Assembly (NCBI GenBank): GCA_051439375.1
Contig: JBFRWB010000210.1
Span: 20,766-84,765, forward strand
Reading direction: 5' to 3'
Source: JBGTGT01 sp051439375
Lineage (GTDB): Bacteria > Cyanobacteriota > Cyanobacteriia > Cyanobacteriales > Microcystaceae
DNA: 64,000 nt
Below are positions 26,898-34,882 of this stretch, in pieces. The position numbers and the translations under genes are program-made. Each line of letters begins with the position of its first letter. Position 1 is the first letter of the stretch. The notes under the pieces are model-generated. The model saw only the letters and a program-made list of their open reading frames with translations, was not told where the DNA came from and did not search any database.

Positions 26898-28079
26898 TTA
26901 ATAGCGAATACCCGCCATTTTTAATCGGCGTAAGGCTTCCCCTAAGCGATCGCATTCAGCAATTAAACTGATTCTCACATAGCCTTCTCCTCCTTCGCCA
27001 AAAGCACTACCGGGGGTAAAAACAATTCCTGTTTTTTCGAGTACATTGAGGGCAAAGTCGGTGGAATTCATCCCTCTTGTCACAGGGACCCACAGGTACA
27101 TTGTCGCCTTAGAGGGTTTAATTTGCCAGCCTAATTCTCCCAATCCTTTAATTAAAAAATCCCTTCGTTTACGATACCGTTGTTGTACCGTTTCAATGTA
27201 GTGATGGGGTAAATTTAAGGCTCTTTCTGCTGCATCTTGGATCACCGAAAAGATCCCATAGTCCATATTCGTTTTAAGGGTACGGAGTCCTTGAATTAAA
27301 TCAGAGTTCCCCACCACAAAACCCACTCGCCAGCCCGCCATATTATAGGTCTTAGACAGGGTATGAAACTCTACCCCCAAATCTTTCGCTCCCTTAATTT
27401 CTAATAGGCTAGTAGGTTGATAATCATCAAAGGCTAATTCTGCGTAACAAAGATCATGAACTAGAATAATTTCATAATGATTTGCCCACTGTACAATCTC
27501 TTCAAAGAATTCCCGTGGTGCAACTGCCGTTGTGGGATTATTGGGATAATTAAAGTAGAAAATTTTCGCTTGTTGGGCAATCTTTTCGGGAATGGTTGAT
27601 AAGTCAATCAGCCAATCTTGTTCCGCCGATAACATAATGGGATGAATTTTTCCCCCTGCAATCATTGGACCGCGAAAATGGGCAGGATAGGAAGGGCTAG
27701 GAACTAAGACTAATTCGCCATCGTTAACATAAGCTAAGGCAAGATGCGCCAATCCTTCTTTTGATCCTAAAACGGGTAAGGCTTCATTGTTGGGGTTGAG
27801 ATGGACATTGTAGTGGCGTTCGTACCAGTCCGTAATAGTTTGACGAAAACTCCCTGTTCCTTCAAAGGGTGGATACCCATGATTACGAGGAAGTGTCATC
27901 GAGGCGATCGCAGAATCAATTACGGGTTGAGGGGCAGCCCCATCGGGATTTCCCATGCCTAAATCGATTAAATCCAAGCCCTGTTCTCTGGCTTTGGCTT
28001 TCAGTTCATCTAAACGGGCGAATACATAGGGCGGTAGGGCAGTTAAGCGATCGGCACGACGAATCCAACTAGCAGTCAT
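26898..28079 (-). CDS. PLP-dependent class I/II aminotransferase (aspartate / LL-DAP aminotransferase-like)
   Basis: The 393-residue fold-type-I aminotransferase has the N-terminal IDLGMGNPDG, substrate-binding FNYPNNPTTA (the Asn-Pro motif), VHDLCYAEL and the PLP Schiff-base Lys in LSKTYNMAGWRVGF. The C-terminal GEGGEGYVRISL is also present. The sequence is of the AlaC/LL-diaminopimelate-aminotransferase-like type often labelled aspartate aminotransferase in cyanobacteria, so the amino donor is not certain. It could feed lysine and peptidoglycan synthesis, consistent with dapB lying divergently 0.7 kb away, but this is only suggestive. Confidence 0.88.
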   Translation of the reverse strand: MTASWIRRADRLTALPPYVFARLDELKAKAREQGLDLIDLGMGNPDGAAPQPVIDSAIASMTLPRNHGYPPFEGTGSFRQTITDWYERHYNVHLNPNNEALPVLGSKEGLAHLALAYVNDGELVLVPSPSYPAHFRGPMIAGGKIHPIMLSAEQDWLIDLSTIPEKIAQQAKIFYFNYPNNPTTAVAPREFFEEIVQWANHYEIILVHDLCYAELAFDDYQPTSLLEIKGAKDLGVEFHTLSKTYNMAGWRVGFVVGNSDLIQGLRTLKTNMDYGIFSVIQDAAERALNLPHHYIETVQQRYRKRRDFLIKGLGELGWQIKPSKATMYLWVPVTRGMNSTDFALNVLEKTGIVFTPGSAFGEGGEGYVRISLIAECDRLGEALRRLKMAGIRY

Positions 28080-28346
28080 CCAAGTTATTAAGGGAATCCA
28101 GTAACGACATCCCTACTATTTAATCATAAAAAATTCAGTGATCAGTCATAGCGTGATCACTCATCAGTTTTTCAGTTACCCAAAAATTTGGGCTGAAAGT
28201 CTCCTCTTTTTGCGCAACTCAGGAGATATTCTGCATAGCTAAGGAAACTTTACGGAATGTTATTCTCAATAAATCTAGCTATTTAATACTTTATTCGAGT
28301 TAATTACTTGATTTACTGAATTTTACTGCTGACACCTCATTAATAT

Positions 28347-28565
28347 TCAAGATTCTGTCAACATTATGTGACTATTAACGGCTAACTCTTCACGGATATA
28401 GCGATCGCTGATTGATACCAAATCTCTTTGTAAACCTCCTCGTATCGATTCCCTCACAATCTCCTAGAGACGTTGCATCAACATCTCTACAAATATAAGG
28501 TTACTAACCTTATATGATGTTAACTTTTGTACTTCAATTGTTAAATCCTCTATTTCTTGGTTCAT
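28347..28565 (-). pseudogene. Probable small gene interrupted by a nonsense codon
   Basis: On the minus strand an ATG at 28565 begins a 73-codon frame that reads as a normal, charged, helical protein (MNQEIEDLTIEVQKL ... REELAVNSHIMLTES). A single in-frame TAG (plus strand 28464-28466) splits it after codon 33. The second half (EIVRESIRGGLQRDLVSISD) has coding-like composition too. Family unknown. The alternative is that this is non-coding sequence with chance open frames, since it also contains two inverted repeats. Confidence 0.35.
28493..28515. repeat. Perfect 23-bp palindrome, with a second inverted repeat beside it
   Basis: ATATAAGGTTA and TAACCTTATAT are exact reverse complements separated by one C. 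Just to the left, 28466-28488 forms AGAGA-c-GTTG-cat-CAAC-a-TCTCT, a stem with one mismatch. The pair could be operator sites or RNA hairpins in the dapB upstream region. Confidence 0.6.
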
Positions 28566-28763
28566 AATAAAGAAAGTTGCAGTTAGCAAAATTGTGCTTA
28601 TAACTTTACACAAACTAACAATATCTTCCCGGTACTTTACCCATTGTTTAATGAGGCAAAACGTTTAAGATTATTAATCAAAATATCAAATCTTCTTGTG
28701 CGTAACACCATGTTCCTTGATACAATACCATTTGATAGCCAATTAACCTAAGTAGAGTAATCA

Positions 28764-29591
28764 ATGAGTAATGAAGAACGTATTCCTGTAGTCGTCAATG
28801 GTGCAGGGGGTAAAATGGGTCGAGAAGTCATCAAAGCCGTTGCCCAAGCAGAAGATATGATATTAGTGGGAGCAGTGGATCATAACCCAGAATTACGAGG
28901 TCAAGATGTAGGAGAAGTGGCAGGGTGTGGTGCATTAGAAATTCCCATCTTAGACGACTTAGAAAGCATTTTAGTTATCGCAACGCAGGAGAAAATACAA
29001 GGAGTTATGGTGGACTTTACCCATCCTGACTCAGTATATGAGAATGTGAGAGCAGCGATCGCTTATGGGGTTCGTCCCGTGGTAGGAACAACTGGGTTAA
29101 GCCCAGATAAAATCAAAGATTTAGGAGAATTTGCCGACAAAGCCACAACAGGCTGTTTAATTATCCCTAATTTTTCTATTGGCATGGTTTTACTACAACA
29201 AGCTGCCATCCAAGCCTCCCAATACTTTGATCATGTGGAAATTATTGAACTCCATCATAACCAAAAAGCTGATGCACCCAGTGGAACAGCCATTAAAACG
29301 GCGGAAATGTTAGCAGAAATGGGAAAAGCCTATAATCCTGCCTTAGTAGAGGAAAAAGAAACCATTCAAGGGGCGAGAGGGGGCTTAAGTGCTGAGAATA
29401 TTCATATTCATAGTATTCGCCTACCTGGCCTCATTGCCCATCAAGAGGTGATTTTTGGCGCAAAAGGGGAAATTTACACCCTCCGTCATGATACTAGCGA
29501 TCGCAGTTGTTATATGGCGGGTGTACTGCTTTCAATTCGTAAAGTGACCCAATTAACCACCTTAGTTTATGGACTAGAAAAAATTCTTTAA
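28764..29591 (+). CDS. dapB: 4-hydroxy-tetrahydrodipicolinate reductase
   Basis: The 275-residue cytoplasmic enzyme reduces 4-hydroxy-tetrahydrodipicolinate with NAD(P)H in the diaminopimelate/lysine pathway. The N-terminal nucleotide-binding fold shows VVNGAGGKMGREV and the middle carries DFTHPDSV and VVGTTGLS. The catalytic and substrate segment reads IIELHHNQKADAPSGTA, with the paired His and the Lys used in catalysis. The C-terminus (GEIYTLRHDTSDRSCYMAGVL) is typical, and the length fits the family. It is followed by rnc after 98 bases on the same strand. Confidence 0.96.
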   Translation: MSNEERIPVVVNGAGGKMGREVIKAVAQAEDMILVGAVDHNPELRGQDVGEVAGCGALEIPILDDLESILVIATQEKIQGVMVDFTHPDSVYENVRAAIAYGVRPVVGTTGLSPDKIKDLGEFADKATTGCLIIPNFSIGMVLLQQAAIQASQYFDHVEIIELHHNQKADAPSGTAIKTAEMLAEMGKAYNPALVEEKETIQGARGGLSAENIHIHSIRLPGLIAHQEVIFGAKGEIYTLRHDTSDRSCYMAGVLLSIRKVTQLTTLVYGLEKIL

Positions 29592-29623
29592 TAAACTTTC
29601 TAAATTATGAATTATAAATTCTG

Positions 29624-29688
29624 GTTAACTGCTAACTGATAACTGCTAACTGTTCACTGATAACTGCTAACTGATAACTGTTCACTGA
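29624..29688 (+). repeat. Tandem heptamer-like repeat (TAACTGC/TAACTGA/TTCACTG)
   Basis: About nine imperfect 7-base units related to TAACTGA run right up to the rnc start codon at 29690, replacing a recognisable ribosome-binding site. Short tandem heptamer repeats of this kind are well known in cyanobacteria. Isolated related units (AACAGTTCACTGA, CAGTGAACAGTT) recur near 50240, 50692 and 54548. Confidence 0.8.
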
Positions 29689-29689
29689 A

Positions 29690-30379
29690 ATGCTTCCTCC
29701 AATTCCAGATCAAACCCTTCTCGCACAAGCATTAACCCATCGTTCTTATACGAATGAGCATCCTGAGATGAAACATAATGAACGGTTAGAATTTCTAGGA
29801 GATGCTATCTTAGGATTTACCGTTGGTGAATTATTATATAAACATTATCCTGACCTCAGCGAAGCAGAACTCACTCGTTTACGTTCAAAATTAGTTGATG
29901 CAACCCAGTTAGCTAAATTAGCCATCCAGTTAGAGTTAGGAAAGGAGATGAAATTAGGAAAAGGGGCGGTTAAAGATGGTGCAAGAGATAACCCTGCTTT
30001 GTTATCAGATACCTTTGAAGCTATTATCGGTGCTTATTATTTGGCATCAGGAATAGAAGCGGTTCAACAATACGTTAAAGATTTATTTAAACCGATTCTT
30101 AAACAATTGACAGTTTCTCAAAATGATTCCCTTCCAACTCAATTGGTTGATGTAAAAAATCGTCTTCAGCAGTGGTCTTTAGCCCATGTTGGTGTGATTC
30201 CTGAATATCGATTAGTCGAAGAAACTGGACCCGACCATGCCAAAGAATTTACGTTTGAAGTGCGAATTCAAGGACAATTTTATGGTCAAGGGAAAGGACG
30301 GAAAAAGCAAGAAGCAACTAAAGCAGCCGCACAAATGGCCTTAAGTATTATCGAAACCCGTTCTTCTTTTTCTTCTTAA
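29690..30379 (+). CDS. rnc: Ribonuclease III
   Basis: The 229-residue double-strand-specific endoribonuclease processes rRNA and structured mRNAs. The RNase III signature NERLEFLGDAIL (about 30-41) contains the catalytic Glu and Asp, and the second metal-site segment DTFEAIIGAYYLA (about 106-118) is intact. A C-terminal double-stranded-RNA-binding domain (about 150-224) has GPDHAKEFTFEV and GKGRKKQEATKAAAQMAL. Length and both domains are complete. A tandem repeat just before the start leaves no clear Shine-Dalgarno. Confidence 0.95.
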   Translation: MLPPIPDQTLLAQALTHRSYTNEHPEMKHNERLEFLGDAILGFTVGELLYKHYPDLSEAELTRLRSKLVDATQLAKLAIQLELGKEMKLGKGAVKDGARDNPALLSDTFEAIIGAYYLASGIEAVQQYVKDLFKPILKQLTVSQNDSLPTQLVDVKNRLQQWSLAHVGVIPEYRLVEETGPDHAKEFTFEVRIQGQFYGQGKGRKKQEATKAAAQMALSIIETRSSFSS

Positions 30380-30461
30380 TCAGTTAAGGAATAATGTTAT
30401 CGTTAGAATTGCTATTATGTTAGTCTCTTAAAAAGACTCTTCTCCCTATATACACAATAAT

Positions 30462-31808
30462 ATGAATAAAGTTTCTTTAAAAGAGGACAATAAGTCGGAT
30501 ATTCCTTCATTCCCCCCTAAGAAGCGAAACCTCACTAACTTACTCATTAACGGTGCAATCGCTCTTAGTATTGGCGGTATTGGCTACTTTATCGGAAGCC
30601 AAAATCAAGGGAATACCGTATCTGACACCCAACCCGTAGAAACAGTTAACGAAAATATTCTCAAGGTAAAAACCATAAAAATTCGACCTGTATCTAGCTA
30701 TCTTGTATCCAGAAGTTATACAGGGGAAACCTCAACGGTGAGAGAGAGTGTTTTAGGGTTTGAGAGAGGGGGAAAAGTTGAAAAACTGTATGTTAACGAA
30801 GGAGATAGGATAAAACAGGGGACAGCGATCGCTAAGTTAGATACGAGTAAGTTAGAAGTCAGTAAACTTAATTTAGCGGCACAAATCGCCAGAGAAAAGG
30901 CTATTTTAGCAGAATTAGAAACAGGTGCAAGACCAGAAGACATTACAGCCGCCCAAGCAACGGTTAAGCAATTGGCAGAAAGATTACAGTTAGAGAAGAT
31001 AAAGCAAGAGAGGCGGGAATATCTGTATAAAGAAGGTGCAATTTCCCGTGAACAACTTGATGAAGTCTCTTTTAACCGTAACGTCCTCACAGCACAATTA
31101 CAAGAAGCACAAAGTCGCCTTGATGAGTTGCTAGCAGGAACAAGAATTGAGAAGATTGATGCACAAAAAGCCGTTATTAAACAGTTAGAAGCGAGTGTTG
31201 CGGAAATTGATCTAGATATTCGTAAAAGTTTCCTTGAATCTCCCTATGATGGCACAATTTCACAGCGTCTAATTGATGAGGGAACGGTCGTTTCTACAGG
31301 ACAAGGGTTAGTTAAATTAGTAGAAAATAACCGTCCTGAAGTCAGAATTGGTATTCCAACCGATAAAGTAGATATTATGGAGCAAAGAAGTAACTATGAG
31401 GTAATTATTAACAATAAATCTTATAATGCCACCCTTTCTGCTATCTTACCCGAAGTTGATCCCGCCACTCGTACCCAAACCCTCGTTTTAACCTTAGATA
31501 ACAATACAATTTCGGAGATTCCCAGTGGTGCGATCGCTCGTTTGAATTTAACAGAAACCATTGCAACATCGGGATATTGGTTACCAACAACGGGGCTAAT
31601 TCGGGGGAATAGGGGGTTATGGTCTTGTTACGCAGTCGTCAAGAATGAAAATGGCGATACAATTGTGGAAAAGAGAGATATTGAGATTTTATATACTGAT
31701 AGTAATCGAGTGTTAGTTAGGGGAACGTTACAAAGTGGTGATTTAATTGTTACTCAAGGAACGCAAAGAATTGTCCCCCAGCAAATGGTAATTACTGTTA
31801 ACTATTAA
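30462..31808 (+). CDS. RND efflux periplasmic adaptor (HlyD/MFP family)
   Basis: The 448-residue protein has one N-terminal membrane anchor (about 27-45, NGAIALSIGGIGYFIG). A split biotinyl-lipoyl domain (GFERGGKVEKLYVNEGDRI and the return strand ESPYDGTISQRLIDEGTVV, given in part) flanks a long coiled-coil hairpin (about 140-245), and beta-barrel domains follow. It should bridge the inner-membrane pump encoded immediately downstream (1 base between the genes) to an outer-membrane channel. No TolC-like gene is adjacent. The substrate is unknown. Confidence 0.9.
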   Translation: MNKVSLKEDNKSDIPSFPPKKRNLTNLLINGAIALSIGGIGYFIGSQNQGNTVSDTQPVETVNENILKVKTIKIRPVSSYLVSRSYTGETSTVRESVLGFERGGKVEKLYVNEGDRIKQGTAIAKLDTSKLEVSKLNLAAQIAREKAILAELETGARPEDITAAQATVKQLAERLQLEKIKQERREYLYKEGAISREQLDEVSFNRNVLTAQLQEAQSRLDELLAGTRIEKIDAQKAVIKQLEASVAEIDLDIRKSFLESPYDGTISQRLIDEGTVVSTGQGLVKLVENNRPEVRIGIPTDKVDIMEQRSNYEVIINNKSYNATLSAILPEVDPATRTQTLVLTLDNNTISEIPSGAIARLNLTETIATSGYWLPTTGLIRGNRGLWSCYAVVKNENGDTIVEKRDIEILYTDSNRVLVRGTLQSGDLIVTQGTQRIVPQQMVITVNY

Positions 31809-31809
31809 T

Positions 31810-34800
31810 ATGGCTACTGTTTTCTATCGTAATTTAAGGCTTCTAGTCCTAACCATCATCCTTATTCTTTTTATTGGCTTATCTTCCTTTCAATTACTCC
31901 CTCGAATGGAAGATCCCGAATTAATTTCAAGAGTCGCTAGTATCACTACCTTTGTTGCAGGTGTCAATGCAGAAAGGGTAGAATCTTTGGTAACAGAGAA
32001 AATAGAAGATAAGCTAGATGAAATTGAGGAAATTAAAATCTTAGAGTCGTCTTCTCAAGCAGGACTGTCATTTATTACCGTTGAACTTGAAGAAGAAGTT
32101 ATTGATGTTGCGCCCATTTGGTCTAGGGTACGAGATAGAATTGACGATGCTAAGGTAGAGTTTCCCGCAGGAGTCGGTGAACCAGAATTTGAGGAACTCA
32201 AAATTAAAGCCCATGCCATGCTAATTGGGTTAACATGGGAGCAAGATAATAATCCTAATTATGCTATCTTACGCCGTCGTGCCGAGCAGTTAGCGGATGA
32301 AATCAGGTTAATTTCAGGAACAGAAGACGTAGAATTAAGAGGAGAACCAGATGAAGAGATATTAGTGGAAATTAACCCCCTTACCCTGTCTAGTCTTGGG
32401 TTAACCCCCCAACAAGTTGCACAAACCATTGAACAAAGTGATGCTAAAATCTCGTCAGGACAACTGAGAAACCCAGAGAATGAGCTATTAATCGAAATTG
32501 ATACAGAATTAGATAGTTTACAAAGAATTAGAGAGATTCCCTTGCAGTCATCTAATAGTCAAATTACTCGTGTCGGTGATATTGCAACGGTTAGTAAGAC
32601 AATTCGACAACCCCAAAGCGATATTACTATTATTAACGGGTATCCTGCGGTTACCTTAGCGATTCATTCCCTTTCAACCATTAGAATTGATCAATGGTCA
32701 GAGCAGGTTAAGCAAACCGTTTCACAATTTAAAGATACCTTACCCAGAGGAGTCGGAATAGATATTTTCTTTGACCAAACCCCTTATGTAGAAACTCGGT
32801 TAAATAAACTGATTACTAATCTTATTTTGGGTGCAACCTTAGTCTTCTCCGTCACATTCTTGATGATGGGCTGGCGTTCTGCTTTAATCGTAGGGACAGC
32901 TTTACCTTTATCTGCTTTTATGGTGTTTGTCGGGATGAGAACACTCAATATTCCCTTGCATCAAATGTCAATTACGGGCTTAATTGTAGCAATGGGTTTA
33001 TTGATTGATAATGCGATTGTTGTGGTGGATGAAGTTCAAGATAGACTCAGAGACGGCCTACCCCCCACAAAAGCGATTAAACAAGCCGTAAATTATCTTT
33101 TTGTTCCCTTACTCGCTTCTACCCTCACAACTATCTGTGCTTTTCTTCCCATTGCTTTATTACCCGGTGCATCAGGGGAATTTGTCGGTTCAATTGGAAC
33201 AAATGTAATTATTGCTTTAATTTTCTCTTTAACGATTTCTTTAACGATTATTCCCGCATTAACGGCTCGTTTTAACCCTAAACATTACCATCAGAGTAAT
33301 GCGTTACCCTTGCGTTGGTTAAATGATGGCTTTTCCTTACCCTTTTTAAGTAAAATCTATAAAGCTTTTTTAGGAAAATTATTTAACTATCCCTTGCTTG
33401 GAGTAATTTTAGCGGCAATTTTACCGATTTTTGGGTTTATTCAAGGAAGTACTTTGCCTGAGCAATTTTTCCCCTCTTCTGATAGAGATCAATTTAACCT
33501 TGAAATAGAATTCCCTGCATCCACCCCTTTAGCACAAACCAAGCAGCAAGTTTTAGAAATGCGTGAGTTTATCCTTGAACAAGAGGGGGTAAACAATGTA
33601 CAGTGGTTTATTGGTCGCAGTGCGCCTAATTTTTACTATAATTTGATAGAAAACCGTAGAAATGAGTCTCAGTATGCTCAAGCATTAGTCGAAGTAGAAT
33701 CTCCTAAAATCGCAGCTAATTTAATTCCTCAACTACAAAAAGAACTGGATGACAGTTATTATAACGCTAGAATTTTAGTTCGTTCCCTAGAACAGGGACC
33801 CCCCTTAGCTGCACCAGTAGAAGTAAGGGTTTATGGCTCAGACTTAGATGTTTTAGCCAATTTAGGCGAAAAATTAAGAAATGAACTCACGCAAGTTCCC
33901 CATGTTACTCATACTCGCGATCGTATCAGTGAAAAAGATGCCAAACTTGGCTTAAAAATAGACGAAGAAAAAGGGAGATTAACCCAGTTAGATAATACTC
34001 AAATTGGGAATCAACTGAATACTACCCTAGAAGGAATTACAGGGGGAACAATCGTCGAATCCACCGAAGAATTGCCCGTCAGAGTACGGGTTAACTCCGA
34101 ACAAAGAGGCAATTTAGCGCAAATTCGTTCCCTTGACTTAACCGTTAATCAAAATACTGTTCCCTTAACCTCTGTGGCTGAAGTCACTTTAGTTCCCGAA
34201 ATTAGGCAAATTACCCGACGAAATGGCAAAAGAGTGAATACAATTCAGGGGTACACCGAATATGGGATTTTAGCCTCACAAGTTCTTACAGACTTTCAAA
34301 ATCGCCTAAAGAGAATTAACTTTACAACCCCTAATGGTTATACCCTTGAAATTGGTGGAGAAGCAGCCGCCAGAAATGACGCTGTTGGTGCGCTGTTAGC
34401 CCTTGTTGGGACGTTAATGATTATAATGATAGCAACCCTCGTTTTATCCCTTGGATCTTTCCGTTTAGCGAGTATTATTGCCTTAGTCGGTTTCTTTTCT
34501 ATCGGTTTAGGCTTATTCGGGTTATGGTTATTTGGCTATCCGTTTGGCTTTATGGCTATTGTTGGTTCAATTGGCTTGGTGGGTGTAGCCATTAATGATT
34601 CTATTGTGGTTTTAAGCGCAATTAAAGAAGCGGAAACCAATAACTATTGTTCCCCCAAAGAAATGCGAGAGGTAGTGATTCATTGTACCCGTCACGTTTT
34701 AACCACTACCTTTACTACTATGATTGGATTTGCACCTTTATTATTAGCAGGAGGCGGATTTTGGCCACCCTTAGCCGTTGCGATCGCAGGTGGTATTATG

Positions 34801-34857
34801 GGAGCAACTATCTTAGCGTTATCTTTCGTTCCCTGTGCTTATTTATTGCTGCGATAG
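31810..34857 (+). CDS. RND-family efflux permease (AcrB/MexB-like)
   Basis: The 1015-residue inner-membrane pump has 12 expected membrane segments, one near residue 12-30, a cluster at about 330-480 and another at about 850-1010. Two large periplasmic loops lie between them. The proton-relay segment GLLIDNAIVVVDEVQDRLRDG is abbreviated here; the acidic pair in LIDNAIVVVDE is present. Loop sequences suggest the hydrophobe/amphiphile efflux group rather than a metal-specific CzcA, but this is not certain. It is cotranscribed with the adaptor and convergent with the STAND gene, whose stop is 25 bases beyond. Confidence 0.92.
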   Translation: MATVFYRNLRLLVLTIILILFIGLSSFQLLPRMEDPELISRVASITTFVAGVNAERVESLVTEKIEDKLDEIEEIKILESSSQAGLSFITVELEEEVIDVAPIWSRVRDRIDDAKVEFPAGVGEPEFEELKIKAHAMLIGLTWEQDNNPNYAILRRRAEQLADEIRLISGTEDVELRGEPDEEILVEINPLTLSSLGLTPQQVAQTIEQSDAKISSGQLRNPENELLIEIDTELDSLQRIREIPLQSSNSQITRVGDIATVSKTIRQPQSDITIINGYPAVTLAIHSLSTIRIDQWSEQVKQTVSQFKDTLPRGVGIDIFFDQTPYVETRLNKLITNLILGATLVFSVTFLMMGWRSALIVGTALPLSAFMVFVGMRTLNIPLHQMSITGLIVAMGLLIDNAIVVVDEVQDRLRDGLPPTKAIKQAVNYLFVPLLASTLTTICAFLPIALLPGASGEFVGSIGTNVIIALIFSLTISLTIIPALTARFNPKHYHQSNALPLRWLNDGFSLPFLSKIYKAFLGKLFNYPLLGVILAAILPIFGFIQGSTLPEQFFPSSDRDQFNLEIEFPASTPLAQTKQQVLEMREFILEQEGVNNVQWFIGRSAPNFYYNLIENRRNESQYAQALVEVESPKIAANLIPQLQKELDDSYYNARILVRSLEQGPPLAAPVEVRVYGSDLDVLANLGEKLRNELTQVPHVTHTRDRISEKDAKLGLKIDEEKGRLTQLDNTQIGNQLNTTLEGITGGTIVESTEELPVRVRVNSEQRGNLAQIRSLDLTVNQNTVPLTSVAEVTLVPEIRQITRRNGKRVNTIQGYTEYGILASQVLTDFQNRLKRINFTTPNGYTLEIGGEAAARNDAVGALLALVGTLMIIMIATLVLSLGSFRLASIIALVGFFSIGLGLFGLWLFGYPFGFMAIVGSIGLVGVAINDSIVVLSAIKEAETNNYCSPKEMREVVIHCTRHVLTTTFTTMIGFAPLLLAGGGFWPPLAVAIAGGIMGATILALSFVPCAYLLLR

Positions 34858-34882
34858 GATTTGGGATAATCGTTGATTCAGA

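Larger units (their letters stand above)
28080..28763. other. 684-bp intergenic region between aminotransferase and dapB
   Basis: This divergent gap should contain the promoters of both flanking operons. It holds a palindromic GTGATCAC with a nearby GTGATCA repeat around 28138-28163, a decayed small reading frame on the minus strand (28347-28565, separate entry) and two inverted repeats inside that frame (28466-28488 and 28493-28515). No strong ribosome-binding site is visible before dapB, and I see no RNA gene or riboswitch. Confidence 0.55.

Noticed and set aside
28138..28163. GTGATCAC palindrome upstream of the aminotransferase, considered as a CRP/NtcA site
   Set aside because: NtcA needs GTA-N8-TAC and CRP needs TGTGA-N6-TCACA; neither spacing is met.
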